Positions 25,501 through 33,380 of a stretch of 64,000 bases of DNA are shown piece after piece (the stretch's first letter is position 1; each line of letters opens with the position of its first letter). The position numbers and the translations under genes are program-made. The notes below the pieces were generated by a model. It did not search any database. It saw only the letters and a list, made by a program, of their open reading frames with translations, and was not told the origin of the DNA. The stretch is from a virus, in IMG/VR virus record IMGVR_UViG_3300013233_000167, positions 1 through 64,000 of that record, one strand, 5' to 3'.

Positions 25501-25746
25501 CACCTCCCACAACAGGCTGTGCAACGACGTGTCCGCCTGACCGTCCACAATCGCTTCCGCGAGCCACTCCACTACGAGCGCGCGTTCAGGTTTGGACAGC
25601 CCGTTGAACAGATCGCGGTCTCCGTACAACGTCTCCTCGGCAACGCGGTTGAAAAGCTGTACGTGCTCGTCGCGCAGCACGCGGGTCGCTTGAATAGAGC
25701 CCTTTCCTGCGCGGATGACCTTCGGCTTGGGTCTACGATGCACCAC
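22597..25746 (-). CDS. terL: terminase large subunit with intein
   Basis: 1049 codons starting at GTG 25746 after AGAGG. Walker A is GAIGTGKT (residues 133-140), Walker B LFAFLMDEA (242-250), and the nuclease begins at HVDIGLTDDALGIAMGH (467 on) and continues with KDVSDAVAG after the intein. The ATPase drives DNA into the prohead and the nuclease cuts concatemers. A 350-residue intein occupies residues 629-978, leaving a spliced protein of 699 residues, normal for the family. It overlaps the putative small subunit gene by 14 bases. Confidence 0.92.
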   Translation of the reverse strand: MVHRRPKPKVIRAGKGSIQATRVLRDEHVQLFNRVAEETLYGDRDLFNGLSKPERALVVEWLAEAIVDGQADTSLHSLLWEVDYLRQPPTIEEFIEDDYYFGRAASFLHPRWKEDLYEVFRPGSPVFEWVLTGAIGTGKTTVSDVAMGYKLCVLSCLRDASRYYGLLPDEKIVFGVYSKTLTQATGAGFYKLRGYIDNSDYFSEHCPRDPRKDAPIDFEPVARKKIQVMAGSRAGHALGLDLFAFLMDEANFMMEKEDKETGKTIGQAYDLYNATYTRLQSRFGRPGGVLPGMLFLISSRNAQTSFLEEHLRTVMGGDHAQHTFVSDYALWECKPKSRYTFPGFNVEVGDRRSSSRILEPGEEPRKGARVIDVPLELRKSFDEDLDQALRDMAGVATFNVSPLIRDRASVHEAVSENMRHPFSRTEIICDIDDDSLIEESFIAKRVVRVVGSKHVPRLNPKCPRFIHVDIGLTDDALGIAMGHVAGSVKVERIDAEGLVSTVSNPFIIIDLMLRVRAPNGGEVDLSKVRAFILFLNRIFSIAKVTYDQFQSSDSIQILKKHHIDAGHQSVDRKEDAYLSLRSAHFDRRISMYEYKPYIDEVLDLKRIINLKGKNKVDHPQKSTQGGKGCFDGDTKVSLLNGCEVTLRELARDYAHEDIYVYTMAKGKVSAGRAVRPRLTCRRARTVTVVLDNGQEVCCTPDHRWMLRDGTYREAGDLRPEDSLMPLYRKVSNRDGMRGYELYWCPASEKWHFTHRMVGRWKYPGRYTGNQFGDGVMHHEKGKPNNDPRALCLMPAEEHSRMHALELCARRADPVFEAKRRERAVAYARSPEGRAFSRKNMTELNLDPEFASARDARATVLGRRTGTANITKYNKSAKHRRVASEIGKRTVAFAIAARRRGDVVAEDIVAHIAETGCTQREAAARFQCSVSLVERRLAALRRRNHRVVEVRQGSLRDVYDLSVPGTENFALTAGVFVHNSKDVSDAVAGVVWLCLNDERAMHESVADLEFEPRTRVGQTARAANDTRPPDTDREPIGAARKTWDDLRSNV
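22813..23862 (-). other. intein in terminase large subunit (HNH type)
   Basis: Starts Cys (CFDGDTKVSLLNG, block A), block B EVCCTPDHRWML with TxxH, and ends GTENFALTAGVFVHN before Ser+1. Between them, GVMHHEKGKPNNDPRALCLM then EEHSRMH is an HNH endonuclease core, and QREAAARFQCSVSLVERRLA is a C-terminal HTH. Insertion point GGKG|SKDVSDA lies at the nuclease active region. Full-length, with all splicing residues present, so splicing is expected. Confidence 0.92.
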
Positions 25747-26539
25747 GGTCCGACCTCTTTCGGGCAGGCTTGCGGCTCACACCCTTCTTCTTGGTCTTCT
25801 TCTTGGTCTTCTTCTTGGTCTTCTTCTTGGTCTTCTTCTTGGTCTTCTTCTTGGTCTTCTTCTTGGTCTTCTTCTTGGTCTTCTTCTTGGTCTTCCGCTT
25901 CGCCTTCTTCTTGAACCCTCCGCCGTTCGCCAACGTCTCGCGGAACTGTGCGCGGAACTCCTCGCGCGCAGCAGGCAAGCGGGGGGCGAGCTTGGAGATC
26001 GCGGTGCGGATACGCTCACGCGCCAAGATCTGCTCGGCCTCCGTCTGTCCGAGTTCCTCGTAGTCCACAGAACGCGCGGATTCCTCATCCCGAAAGAGCG
26101 TTTCGAGCTGGTTATCCATGCCTCGATGAGACGCAATCCGAAAGTCGTTTAGGCCCACGCCGGACATCACCGTCTTGGCAGCATCTACTTGCACCTTCGT
26201 CGGTTCCGGCTGCTTCACCATGAAGTTGCCGCGACTGTCGCGCTGTGCGTTGCCCGCCTTGTCGCGGTGGTATTCCGGTCCTGCGAGCGCGAGCGTCAAC
26301 ACCGCAGTCGCGGGGTCAATGAGCCGGTGAAGACTTCGGCGGATGAAGAACTTAGCGCGTACCTTGAGCGCATCGTGATGATCGAACTCATCCTTGAGCA
26401 GACGCAGCTCGACTTGAATGTCTTCGCGCTCGAAGAACGTACCGACAGCCTCCAGGGGGATTCCGGCCTCCAACAACGCCGCCGGACCCTCGAAGAAGGC
26501 TAGGTTGACGAGCGAGAGTTCATCTTCCGTCAGCGCCAC
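25733..26539 (-). CDS. putative small terminase subunit with TKKK repeat tail
   Basis: 268 residues. Residues 1-200 are an acidic helical domain (MALTEDELSLVNLAFFEGPA; TKVQVDAAKTVMSGVGLND), in the position of the small terminase subunit immediately before terL. Residues 218-256 are nine tandem TKKK units and a Lys/Arg tail, which would bind DNA strongly. The assignment rests on context and domain style, not on a sequence match I can verify. Slippage of the 12-bp repeat would change tail length without breaking frame. Confidence 0.55.
   Translation of the reverse strand: MALTEDELSLVNLAFFEGPAALLEAGIPLEAVGTFFEREDIQVELRLLKDEFDHHDALKVRAKFFIRRSLHRLIDPATAVLTLALAGPEYHRDKAGNAQRDSRGNFMVKQPEPTKVQVDAAKTVMSGVGLNDFRIASHRGMDNQLETLFRDEESARSVDYEELGQTEAEQILARERIRTAISKLAPRLPAAREEFRAQFRETLANGGGFKKKAKRKTKKKTKKKTKKKTKKKTKKKTKKKTKKKTKKKTKKKGVSRKPARKRSDRGAS
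25784..25891. repeat. nine-unit 12-bp tandem repeat
   Basis: Nine perfect copies of TTCTTCTTGGTC-type 12-mers inside the putative small terminase gene encode TKKK units. Length 108 bp. Such a repeat is prone to replication slippage in steps of four residues. Confidence 0.95.
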
Positions 26540-26542
26540 GAC

Positions 26543-27028
26543 TTAGCTTTGCCCGGGACCCTTGAACTCGTTGCCGTCGCTCGTGGCGGCGTTGCCGTCG
26601 GGGAACAGCGGTTGCTGACCCGGAAGGTCTTCCTTGACGGGCGCTCCGTCGGCATCCGTAGTCAGAGGAGCCCGCGCAGCATCGCGCTCCGCCACGGCTG
26701 CCACGAGTCGCATATTGAGATTCTCACACGACGCCTCCAGATCGTTGATCCGCTGGAGCATATCAGCCTTCTCTTGTGCGTGCTCACCGATTGCCTCGCG
26801 GCGACCTTCTTCCTTGGCGTGCTCCAACATCGCGGGAACGGTGTCGCCCTCGGGAGCGGCTTCCTGCGGGGCCTCGTCGTGCGTCTGCATAAGACGCTCG
26901 ACCAGTAACGCGACGTTGGCGCAGACCTTCGGATCCACCTCCATCGTCGGGAACTCGTTGCCGATGGCTTGGCGCGCAAGCACCCCCATGTTCGCGGCGT
27001 CTTGGATGAGCTGAGTGTCGTTTGGCAT
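26543..27028 (-). CDS. hypothetical coiled-coil protein (161 aa)
   Basis: Acidic, starts MPNDTQLIQDAANMGVLARQ. A central coiled coil (EKADMLQRINDLEASCENLN) follows an Ala/Glu/Pro stretch, and the C-terminus is disordered (QQPLFPDGNAATSDGNEFKG). Next to the packaging genes. Possibly a scaffold or packaging accessory protein; unrecognised. Confidence 0.65.
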   Translation of the reverse strand: MPNDTQLIQDAANMGVLARQAIGNEFPTMEVDPKVCANVALLVERLMQTHDEAPQEAAPEGDTVPAMLEHAKEEGRREAIGEHAQEKADMLQRINDLEASCENLNMRLVAAVAERDAARAPLTTDADGAPVKEDLPGQQPLFPDGNAATSDGNEFKGPGQS

Positions 27029-27038
27029 AGCATTGCTC

Positions 27039-27425
27039 CTAGTAGTCTTTCTCCCACAGATTATGAGAGGTTTGAAAACGGACAGCGAAGTCTGTACGCG
27101 CCGGGTGCATCTCGCCCGTCGTTGGGCTGCGATACTCCCGAGGGTTCCGCTCGTAAGTGGTGAGGGTGCCGACGTTGCAGAAGACGACCGAGCCCCCCGG
27201 TGATCCGAGGGCGAGGCGCATCCGAGCGAGCAAAAAGTCCCAGATCGCCTCCGTCTCCGCGTACGTCAGTCCGAACTCCTCCGCGATTGCCCGCGTGATG
27301 GGCGTCTTGGAGATTTTCGCAGCATCGTCTGCACTAGGTCGTCGAGCAAGAGCATTCCTAACACCTCGCCGCTTGGGCGAGTCATCGTCAGGATTGGTCC
27401 CTTTTGTGGTTTTGGTTGAAGCCAT
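27039..27425 (-). CDS. HU-like DNA-binding protein
   Basis: 128 residues from the ATG at 27425. After a basic tail (MASTKTTKGTNPDDDSPKRR) residues 41-125 match HU: ITRAIAEEFGLTYAETEAIW (helix 1), SVVFCNVGTLTTYERNPREY (strands, cf. GFGxF...R), then a Pro-containing arm SPTTGEMHPARTDFAVRFQT. The first 53 codons overlap the nuclease gene's 3-prime end in another frame by 160 bases. No good Shine-Dalgarno is seen, so coupling is likely. Likely a DNA-bending or nucleoid protein. Confidence 0.75.
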   Translation of the reverse strand: MASTKTTKGTNPDDDSPKRRGVRNALARRPSADDAAKISKTPITRAIAEEFGLTYAETEAIWDFLLARMRLALGSPGGSVVFCNVGTLTTYERNPREYRSPTTGEMHPARTDFAVRFQTSHNLWEKDY

Positions 27426-28933
27426 TCGAGAGTCTTGGCGCGTATCAGCACGTACGTTTTCCGTCGGTTGCGTGAGAAAATCAAGAGTGGGTGGGCATTT
27501 TCCCAGGTCTCGGCCTGCGCGACGCACTGATCCCACCACGCCCACAGCGGGTACTTCGGCTGCTCGAACATGCGCTCCATCTCGCGACAGCCCTTGTCGC
27601 CCTCGATCTTCTTGCAGTTGTGGACAACGATCCCGCCCTCGATCACGTAGGTCTCGTCCTCTTCCACACTCAGATTCCAAACCTCTCTCCTCCCTTCCGT
27701 CAGAGACCACGGACTACGCAGGCGCGTGAAAATTCGACTGCGGCGCAGATCATACACAGGCTCAGTGCGCTCGTCAGACAAACACGACGCAGCTCGATGG
27801 TCAGCGAACCCTCCGTTACCCCACACCGCTGAACGGAAGCGATCCAAACTGCTACGTGCGACCTGTACCGAATACAACGGACGCGGCCTCTTCCGCTCAC
27901 CACTCGCAATCAGCGACACACCAACCCTAGAGAATACGCCAAGCCGTAGCAACGCAAACTGTACTTCCAACGCTAAGCGACGGCTCACAGTCTCACTGCG
28001 CGCAAACCCCGGCCCACGGCAACCATTGCCCTCGAAGTATCCGCGAAGCAACGCTGCGACCAAAGACTTCGACCGCCACACATGTAGGCCCAGCCGCTTC
28101 TGTGCACTCCCCGAACCCATCCACGATTTGAAACAGTGAGCCAGCGCCGTCGAGGAGACGCTCACTGTCACTGCTTTCGTCTCCTCGTATGCGTAAACGA
28201 CCGACGCCTCTCCGAACACCTGCTCCAGCATCCTCCTAACGAACTCGATGTACTCCGTCTCCGCCTCGTGAAACGTCCACGTCACACTACCCACCTCGGC
28301 CCGGCCCTCCGCCGCATACAGACCCAACAGGCGCATGAGGTCTTCGTCAACACGAACGCGCGAAACTGCAACGGGCCGGGCCTTCGGCCCGCGACTCTTC
28401 GCAGGATACGTCGGCACACGTAGCCACTTTGCCTGACTGTCGGCTCTATTCGATAGCAAGCTCATGTGCGATAGCGAACGCGCTTCCCTCGCAGGCCGCC
28501 ACCCACCATCGAAGTCTTCCACAGGATGCGAAGCGGTGACAACGATCGGCTCCGTCATCGCCTCACACAGCAGCTCACCCGACGTAGAAGTCTTCTTGCT
28601 GAAAACATCGGTAACTTTCCTAAACCGCCCGCGATGTGTCAGAACACGATCCCCCACCGACAACGACTCGATAGGTCGGAACCCCTCACGAGTCATTACC
28701 AACGTACCGCGACCGAAACACTCGACCGCGAACGGCCAATCGCCCGAGTGGCGCGGATTCACGTCGAGGTCACCCTTCCGGTCCCACCCCTCCATCGGTG
28801 CAACGATGGTGCTCTTCGGACGCATCGGCAGCGTCGTGTAATGCGCGTCGAGCGGCGTAGCGAACCACCAATGCGAGAGCACTCGGCAGCACTCCAGCAT
28901 GAACCTCTGACCTTTGCCGCGCCCCTCAGCCAC
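27266..28933 (-). CDS. PD-(D/E)XK nuclease with intein
   Basis: 555 codons from GTG 28933 (ATG 28900 is the alternative). Without the intein the protein is 187 residues: PMEGWDRKGDLDVNPRHSGD then WPFAVE joined to CKKIEG, a D...ExK arrangement (VECKK), followed by WWDQCVAQAE and PLLIFSRNRRKTYVLI. This resembles the small phage nucleases of PD-(D/E)XK type often called resolvase-like. It would cut DNA branches or host DNA before packaging. The intein splits the ExK motif itself. Confidence 0.75.
   Translation of the reverse strand: MAEGRGKGQRFMLECCRVLSHWWFATPLDAHYTTLPMRPKSTIVAPMEGWDRKGDLDVNPRHSGDWPFAVECFGRGTLVMTREGFRPIESLSVGDRVLTHRGRFRKVTDVFSKKTSTSGELLCEAMTEPIVVTASHPVEDFDGGWRPAREARSLSHMSLLSNRADSQAKWLRVPTYPAKSRGPKARPVAVSRVRVDEDLMRLLGLYAAEGRAEVGSVTWTFHEAETEYIEFVRRMLEQVFGEASVVYAYEETKAVTVSVSSTALAHCFKSWMGSGSAQKRLGLHVWRSKSLVAALLRGYFEGNGCRGPGFARSETVSRRLALEVQFALLRLGVFSRVGVSLIASGERKRPRPLYSVQVARSSLDRFRSAVWGNGGFADHRAASCLSDERTEPVYDLRRSRIFTRLRSPWSLTEGRREVWNLSVEEDETYVIEGGIVVHNCKKIEGDKGCREMERMFEQPKYPLWAWWDQCVAQAETWENAHPLLIFSRNRRKTYVLIRAKTLEWLQPKPQKGPILTMTRPSGEVLGMLLLDDLVQTMLRKSPRRPSRGQSRRSSD
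27617..28720 (-). other. intein in PD-(D/E)XK nuclease (LAGLIDADG type)
   Basis: 368 residues: block A CFGRGTLVMTREGFRPIES, block B IVVTASHPVEDF, LAGLIDADG motifs LLGLYAAEG and LLRGYFEGNG, and terminal WNLSVEEDETYVIEGGIVVH then N before Cys+1. Insertion is between Glu and Cys-Lys-Lys of the catalytic VECKK, so the nuclease is dead until splicing. Confidence 0.92.
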
Positions 28934-29045
28934 CGGAAGCCTCCGTCTTGAGGCCCATCGGCACGATCGCGCGCGGGTCCAACGTCAGCTTGGAGAGCGC
29001 CAGCATGATCGCCTGGCGGTCGGCCGCTTCAATCTCGTGCTTCAT
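28926..29045 (-). CDS. 39-residue hypothetical protein
   Basis: A short frame whose ATG overlaps the stop of the gene at 29042 (ATGA) and whose TGA overlaps the GTG of the nuclease gene. Product MKHEIEAADRQAIMLALSKL then DPRAIVPMGLKTEA. The tight coupling on both sides argues it is translated. Acidic helical start; no function assigned. Confidence 0.7.
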   Translation of the reverse strand: MKHEIEAADRQAIMLALSKLTLDPRAIVPMGLKTEASGG

Positions 29046-29278
29046 TCCGCCTCCGTCACTTCGAGCCAAGCCCCGTCAGGGTCGTTGTTGGACGAGATCC
29101 GAAACGAGCGACCGTCGCGGAGCGTCACAGTCAACGCCTCCGACTTGCGCCCCGACATGAACGTCGCCTTCCCAATCTCAGGCGCGACGACCAAATTCAA
29201 CGCCTGCACCAATTTCAACGCCCGTGCGCGCTGACCGTCGCTCGGGGTGTCACCTACAAACTCCACGGTCACGCTCAT
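29042..29278 (-). CDS. small hypothetical protein (78 aa)
   Basis: Starts MSVTVEFVGDTPSDGQRARA and contains LTVTLRDGRSFRISSNNDPD, an alpha/beta pattern. Overlaps the SbcC gene's stop by the ATGA rule and is coupled downstream. No recognised family; co-transcription with recombination genes is its only clue. Confidence 0.75.
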   Translation of the reverse strand: MSVTVEFVGDTPSDGQRARALKLVQALNLVVAPEIGKATFMSGRKSEALTVTLRDGRSFRISSNNDPDGAWLEVTEAE

Positions 29279-31197
29279 AATTCCTCCAACGTAGCGACGC
29301 CCTTCTCATGGTGCACGACTAGCAGACGATCCGTCGCTGCCTTGAGAACGTCCGAATGAGTCACGAGCGTCACAGGACAGGTAGCGGAGATCTCGTGCAG
29401 TAGCTCCACCACCGACTCCTCCCCCGCCTCGTCGAGCCCGTCAAACAGCTCGTCGGCGAAGAGCTGATCGAAGCTCTTAGCGAACCGACGGCCCACGATC
29501 TCACGGAACGCAAGCAGAATAGCGAGGTCGAGACGCTTTCGCTGACCCTTCGACGCGCCCGCATAAGTGATGGTGCATCCCGGGATTACGGCCACGACGC
29601 TCAGCTCCTCGCGCTCGCCTCCGCCCTTGAGCTGCCGAGTAGCTGACAGCCTCACCGACGCCCCCGAGCCCAAGAGCCGCTGCGCGAAGCGCGTGGCGAC
29701 CCGATTGATCTCCGGGATCTCGTTCTCGATCAGGAAGCTCCTGAGCCCACCGGGGCCGAAGCCCTCGACCCAGAACTCCAGCCAGTCAGCGGTTAGCTGC
29801 ATATCCGCGTCCTCCAGGACGCTCACCTCCAGAGCTTCCCGGAGCCCCAGGATGCGGTCCTGGACGGCCTCACGTCGCCCCTGTGCGCGTTCGTGCTCTC
29901 GCAGGGCTGCCGCGACCGCCTTGGCCCGGCCCTCCACGACGCGCAGCCACGCCCGCAGGTCGGCCTCCCACTCCCGCAGCTCTCCCTTGGCTGCCGCAAG
30001 CTCGGGCAGACTCGGCGGAGCAGGCTCGCGGAGAGCCGTCAGCGAGTCTCTCAGGGCCGCCTCCTCGCTCCTGAGCGCCTCCACGTCGTCCCGGGCAGAA
30101 TCACGCAGTACGAGAGCCGCACGCTCTGACCGCAGCTTGAGCGCCTTGGGGACCGCCTGCTCGCAGGTGGGACACTTGCCGCTGAGCTTCCCCCACCGCT
30201 TGATCGCCTCTTGAGCCGCGCTCGCGTCCGCACTACGCGCTCCCCGCTCCTCAGCCTTGGACCGGCGCTTCCCCTCCAAGCTCCGGCGCTCCATCCGGTA
30301 GGCGTCCTGCGCCTCCTGATGCGCGTCTCTCACGCCCTGCGCCGCCTCTTCCTCGGCCGCCACGCCCTCTTGAGCCACCTCGACCGAGCCCTCGATCCTC
30401 TCCTGCTGGATGGCCGACAACTGATGCAGCATCCTGGATCTCTTCCACCGGAACTCCGTGTCGTCCTCGTCCTCATCCACGAGCCCCGCCAGAGCCGTTT
30501 CCTGTTCTTCGATCCGGCTCATCAGGGTGGCGCGCTTCCGATCCCCGACCGCCAGCTCTTCCGACAGGTCCCGCAGTCGGCTACGCGCGCGCACCTGCGC
30601 AGCCGCGTACATCTCCATCCCGAGCAGCTTGTCCAAGATGGCCTTGCGCTCCGTGTCGGTCGCGGAGAAGAAACTCTTCACGTCCTCGCGCGCCCCAAAC
30701 GCGATCGACGAGATGAACGCTCGGTAGTCCATGCCGAGGATGTCCTTGATCGCGGCGTTCGTCATAGAGTCCCGCCCGCGCGTCACGTCCTCGCCGTCCA
30801 CAATGAGCCGCGCCTTGTTGCCCTCGATCGGGTGGCCCCGATACCGCTCGATCCGCACCGGCACCGTGCCGCCCACGATGTTGACAACGCCGTAGCTTCC
30901 GTCCGTAGGTCTGGCGGGCCTTCCCTTCGTGTCGGTAATCAACTCGACCTCGCCGCTGCCCTTGGGTCGAAACAGCAGCCGGATCAGATCGTCCTTGCCG
31001 TAGCGGTCGCGCAACGGTCGATCGAAACACACCCACGACAGGCCGTCCAAGATGTACGACTTGCCCGCGCCGTTTGACGCGCAGCCCGGGTGGTCGTGCA
31101 TCACACCTTCGATGCCCGTAAGTCCAGGCTTCGATAAGTCGAACTCGACGTGCTCGAACGGGCCGAGATTGTGAAGGATCGTGGGGCCGAACTTCAT
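29275..31197 (-). CDS. sbcC: SbcC/Rad50/gp46-like recombination ATPase
   Basis: 640 residues: N-terminal HPGCASNGAGKSYILDG with Walker A, two coiled coils (about 190-330 and 360-460) separated by a zinc hook KCPTCEQAVP near residue 342, and a C-terminal ATP lobe with GASKGQRKRLDLAILLAFRE (signature) and LFADELFDGLDEAGEES (Walker B). With the SbcD gene at 32382 it forms the end-processing complex that recombination-dependent phages use to make single strands. Short coiled coils compared with bacterial SbcC, as in T4 gp46. Confidence 0.93.
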   Translation of the reverse strand: MKFGPTILHNLGPFEHVEFDLSKPGLTGIEGVMHDHPGCASNGAGKSYILDGLSWVCFDRPLRDRYGKDDLIRLLFRPKGSGEVELITDTKGRPARPTDGSYGVVNIVGGTVPVRIERYRGHPIEGNKARLIVDGEDVTRGRDSMTNAAIKDILGMDYRAFISSIAFGAREDVKSFFSATDTERKAILDKLLGMEMYAAAQVRARSRLRDLSEELAVGDRKRATLMSRIEEQETALAGLVDEDEDDTEFRWKRSRMLHQLSAIQQERIEGSVEVAQEGVAAEEEAAQGVRDAHQEAQDAYRMERRSLEGKRRSKAEERGARSADASAAQEAIKRWGKLSGKCPTCEQAVPKALKLRSERAALVLRDSARDDVEALRSEEAALRDSLTALREPAPPSLPELAAAKGELREWEADLRAWLRVVEGRAKAVAAALREHERAQGRREAVQDRILGLREALEVSVLEDADMQLTADWLEFWVEGFGPGGLRSFLIENEIPEINRVATRFAQRLLGSGASVRLSATRQLKGGGEREELSVVAVIPGCTITYAGASKGQRKRLDLAILLAFREIVGRRFAKSFDQLFADELFDGLDEAGEESVVELLHEISATCPVTLVTHSDVLKAATDRLLVVHHEKGVATLEEL

Positions 31198-31877
31198 GGC
31201 GTCCAGAGAACTTCCGTCGTTTTCCTATGCGTCGCGCCCACTACCGTCGTCACCGGCTGGAACGGCAGCCAAGAAGCTCCGGCGCTCTCACATACCATCA
31301 CTTGACCCTCACGAGCGCGGCACCAACACGCCAATCGTCGGTAGTCTGCTATTCGATGTGGATACTGCTTTCCTTGATCGACATACGGAGGGTCGATAAA
31401 CCATGTTGCCGTCACGTTCGGTGCCTGCGCGTAGTCTCCGTGAATCACCTTCCAGTGTCGGATGTACTCCACCTGCTGCGCCAAGCGATCACGAGCGGGC
31501 TCTCCCCATGTTCCGAACCTTCGATTGGACGCGCGACCCCCCATCGTGCGCTTCGGCACCGAACTGCCTTGATTGATCCAGAACCCAATCAACCACTTGG
31601 CCTCGTCGCACACGTTCAGATCATGCACGTCGTCGCCGATTTCCAACAAGGGCAGTGCCGCGATCTCGTCCGCAGGCGTCCGAATGAGATATGACCAGAT
31701 TCCCGCCACGTATGGGCTCGAATCTACCAAGACCACCTTCCGCTCAAAGTGACGGATTGCGTACCCGGCGGCCCCTGCAAAGGGCTCGACGATCATGTCA
31801 TACTCCGGATTTGGGTAATGCGTCGCGCGCATGAACTTTGCACCGAAGTATAGAATGAACACGCGCAGTTTCACCAC
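31194..31877 (-). CDS. dam: Dam-like DNA adenine methyltransferase
   Basis: The GTG at 31877 follows GGAGG by seven bases. The 227-residue protein opens VKLRVFILYFGAKF, has the SAM motif IVEPFAGAAGYAIRHF and the catalytic DPPY (ATWFIDPPYVDQGKQYPHR). That is the D12 class order. Methylation of phage DNA may block restriction or guide host mismatch repair. It is inserted between sbcC and two small genes before sbcD, so it is expressed with recombination functions. Target sequence not known. Confidence 0.88.
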   Translation of the reverse strand: MVKLRVFILYFGAKFMRATHYPNPEYDMIVEPFAGAAGYAIRHFERKVVLVDSSPYVAGIWSYLIRTPADEIAALPLLEIGDDVHDLNVCDEAKWLIGFWINQGSSVPKRTMGGRASNRRFGTWGEPARDRLAQQVEYIRHWKVIHGDYAQAPNVTATWFIDPPYVDQGKQYPHRIADYRRLACWCRAREGQVMVCESAGASWLPFQPVTTVVGATHRKTTEVLWTP

Positions 31878-32143
31878 GAGTGACCCTCCAGCTCGGCGCG
31901 TTCGAGACCAAGCTCCCCGGAGTCGGTGAGGCACGCCTTGTGGTACGTGACGCCCTTCTGACCGATAAGCTCCGAGAAGACCGACCCCTGCTCGCTGTCG
32001 AACGGATAACACAGCTTCAACGCACCCTCTTCGTCCTCGATCCAAAACGCAGGTGGATATCCTTTAGGGCGCGTGACTTTGACGACGAACTCTTCCCTCG
32101 TGTAGACCTCATCAACCAATCTCGCCTTCGGCACCTTCACCAT
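31871..32143 (-). CDS. hypothetical protein (90 aa)
   Basis: ATG at 32143 in a TGATG overlap. The product MVKVPKARLVDEVYTREEFV then FWIEDEEGALKLCYPFDSEQ is a small beta-rich protein. Stop overlaps the dam start. It resembles none I know; the tight operon position between sbcD and dam is the only hint. Confidence 0.7.
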   Translation of the reverse strand: MVKVPKARLVDEVYTREEFVVKVTRPKGYPPAFWIEDEEGALKLCYPFDSEQGSVFSELIGQKGVTYHKACLTDSGELGLERAELEGHSW

Positions 32144-32382
32144 CACGAAACCTCCCCAACAAGAGCGTTCGTATAACCTACTGCGTCACCATTGATACAA
32201 ACGATATACGTATTCCAACCGATCCTCCAATCGAACTTGTACGGCTTGACCTCCACAGTTGCATGCGCAGCCTCCGGCCAACTCTCCACGAGATGCGCGC
32301 GCAACGCCTCGAAGTCGGACAACTCAACGACCTCCTTCATCGACGCTACTAAACCACCCCGATGCGGCCGATATTTGAACAT
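32143..32382 (-). CDS. small conserved phage protein
   Basis: 79 residues, MFKYRPHRGGLVASMKEVVE with VKPYKFDWRIGWNTYIVCIN and GDAVGYTNA. The KPYxxDxRIGWxTYxV motif is one I recall from short hypothetical phage proteins. ATG at 32382 in a TGATG overlap with the sbcD stop. Role unknown. Confidence 0.8.
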   Translation of the reverse strand: MFKYRPHRGGLVASMKEVVELSDFEALRAHLVESWPEAAHATVEVKPYKFDWRIGWNTYIVCINGDAVGYTNALVGEVS

Positions 32383-33380
32383 CACAAAACCTCCTGTAGC
32401 AGTTCGAGCCCGAGCGTCACCAGCTCTTCCGACCCCTCGGCCTCCGTGTGCGCAACATAGCGACGCAGCAACTCCTCACTCGTCTCCGCCGTCGAGACCT
32501 CCAGACGCGGCGGTTCCTCATCGTCGAACGTGATGGCCTCGCACTCCACCCACGCGGTCTTCTGCTTCGCATGAGCGGTGAGCGTCTCTGCGAGTCCCGG
32601 ATCGCTGCACACGCGCACGAAGTCGCCCGCTTGAATGGCCTCGATGTCGGACATGTCCTCGACCTTGTGGAATCGCGGCGACATCTCGTTCTCGATGAAC
32701 TCGATCTCGTTCGTCTCCGTGTCGAGAATCCAAAATCCGCGCACACCATCGGCGTCGCCGAAGTGATGCTGCATCGGCGCACCCGCGTACTGAATATTAG
32801 GGCTGAACTCCATCTGCTCGTGAATGTCGCCGAGGAAGATCCGGTCCCACCGCTGCGGTCGTAGATCCTTCTTCGCTTTGCCCACATCGGCCGGTACTGC
32901 GCCCTCGATCATCGTGTGGCTGAACAGATAACGCGCCTCCTTGGTACGTGATACCTCACCGATCGCCTTCCGGTAGGCGTCCGGGTCGTCGATCCACGGC
33001 ACGTACGCGAACGGTCCATCGGTGCCGGGCTCGTCCCACACCTGCACGTTGCCAAGGAGCGCCTGGAGGGAATTGATCGACGCCTCGCGTCCGTAGATGT
33101 CGTGGTTGCCCGCGAGCGCCGCCACCCAATTTAGCTGTTCGGCCGCGTACGCGAACGCGCGGCACGTCCGGTCGAGTACCGGAACCGGGATGGACCGGCG
33201 CGGGTCGAAGATGTCGCCGAGCGCCAACAGCCCTTCGCACTCCCGCTCTACAGCGGTGTCGATGATCCACAGGAAACACCGCACCTGATCAGAGAGCCTG
33301 GACGTGATGCCCTCTTCGGTCATGTGCGAGAGCTTCGACTGCTCGGCGAACTGCTGGTCGCCCGTGATCGCTACCTTCAT
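32382..33380 (-). CDS. sbcD: SbcD/Mre11/gp47-like nuclease
   Basis: 332 residues from the ATG at 33380. The metallophosphatase motifs are present: MKVAITGDQQFAEQ (D8), LALGDIFDPR, ALAGNHDIYG, YLFSHTMIEG and FLGDIHEQMEF. The nuclease subunit pairs with SbcC to trim DNA ends. The gene order sbcD, two small genes, dam, sbcC resembles T4-like phages with insertions. The C-terminal 100 residues are the capping/SbcC-binding region. Confidence 0.92.
   Translation of the reverse strand: MKVAITGDQQFAEQSKLSHMTEEGITSRLSDQVRCFLWIIDTAVERECEGLLALGDIFDPRRSIPVPVLDRTCRAFAYAAEQLNWVAALAGNHDIYGREASINSLQALLGNVQVWDEPGTDGPFAYVPWIDDPDAYRKAIGEVSRTKEARYLFSHTMIEGAVPADVGKAKKDLRPQRWDRIFLGDIHEQMEFSPNIQYAGAPMQHHFGDADGVRGFWILDTETNEIEFIENEMSPRFHKVEDMSDIEAIQAGDFVRVCSDPGLAETLTAHAKQKTAWVECEAITFDDEEPPRLEVSTAETSEELLRRYVAHTEAEGSEELVTLGLELLQEVL

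Noticed and set aside
25715-26152. Leu/Gly repeat protein on the plus strand
   Set aside because: It is only the reverse reading of the 12-bp TKKK repeat.
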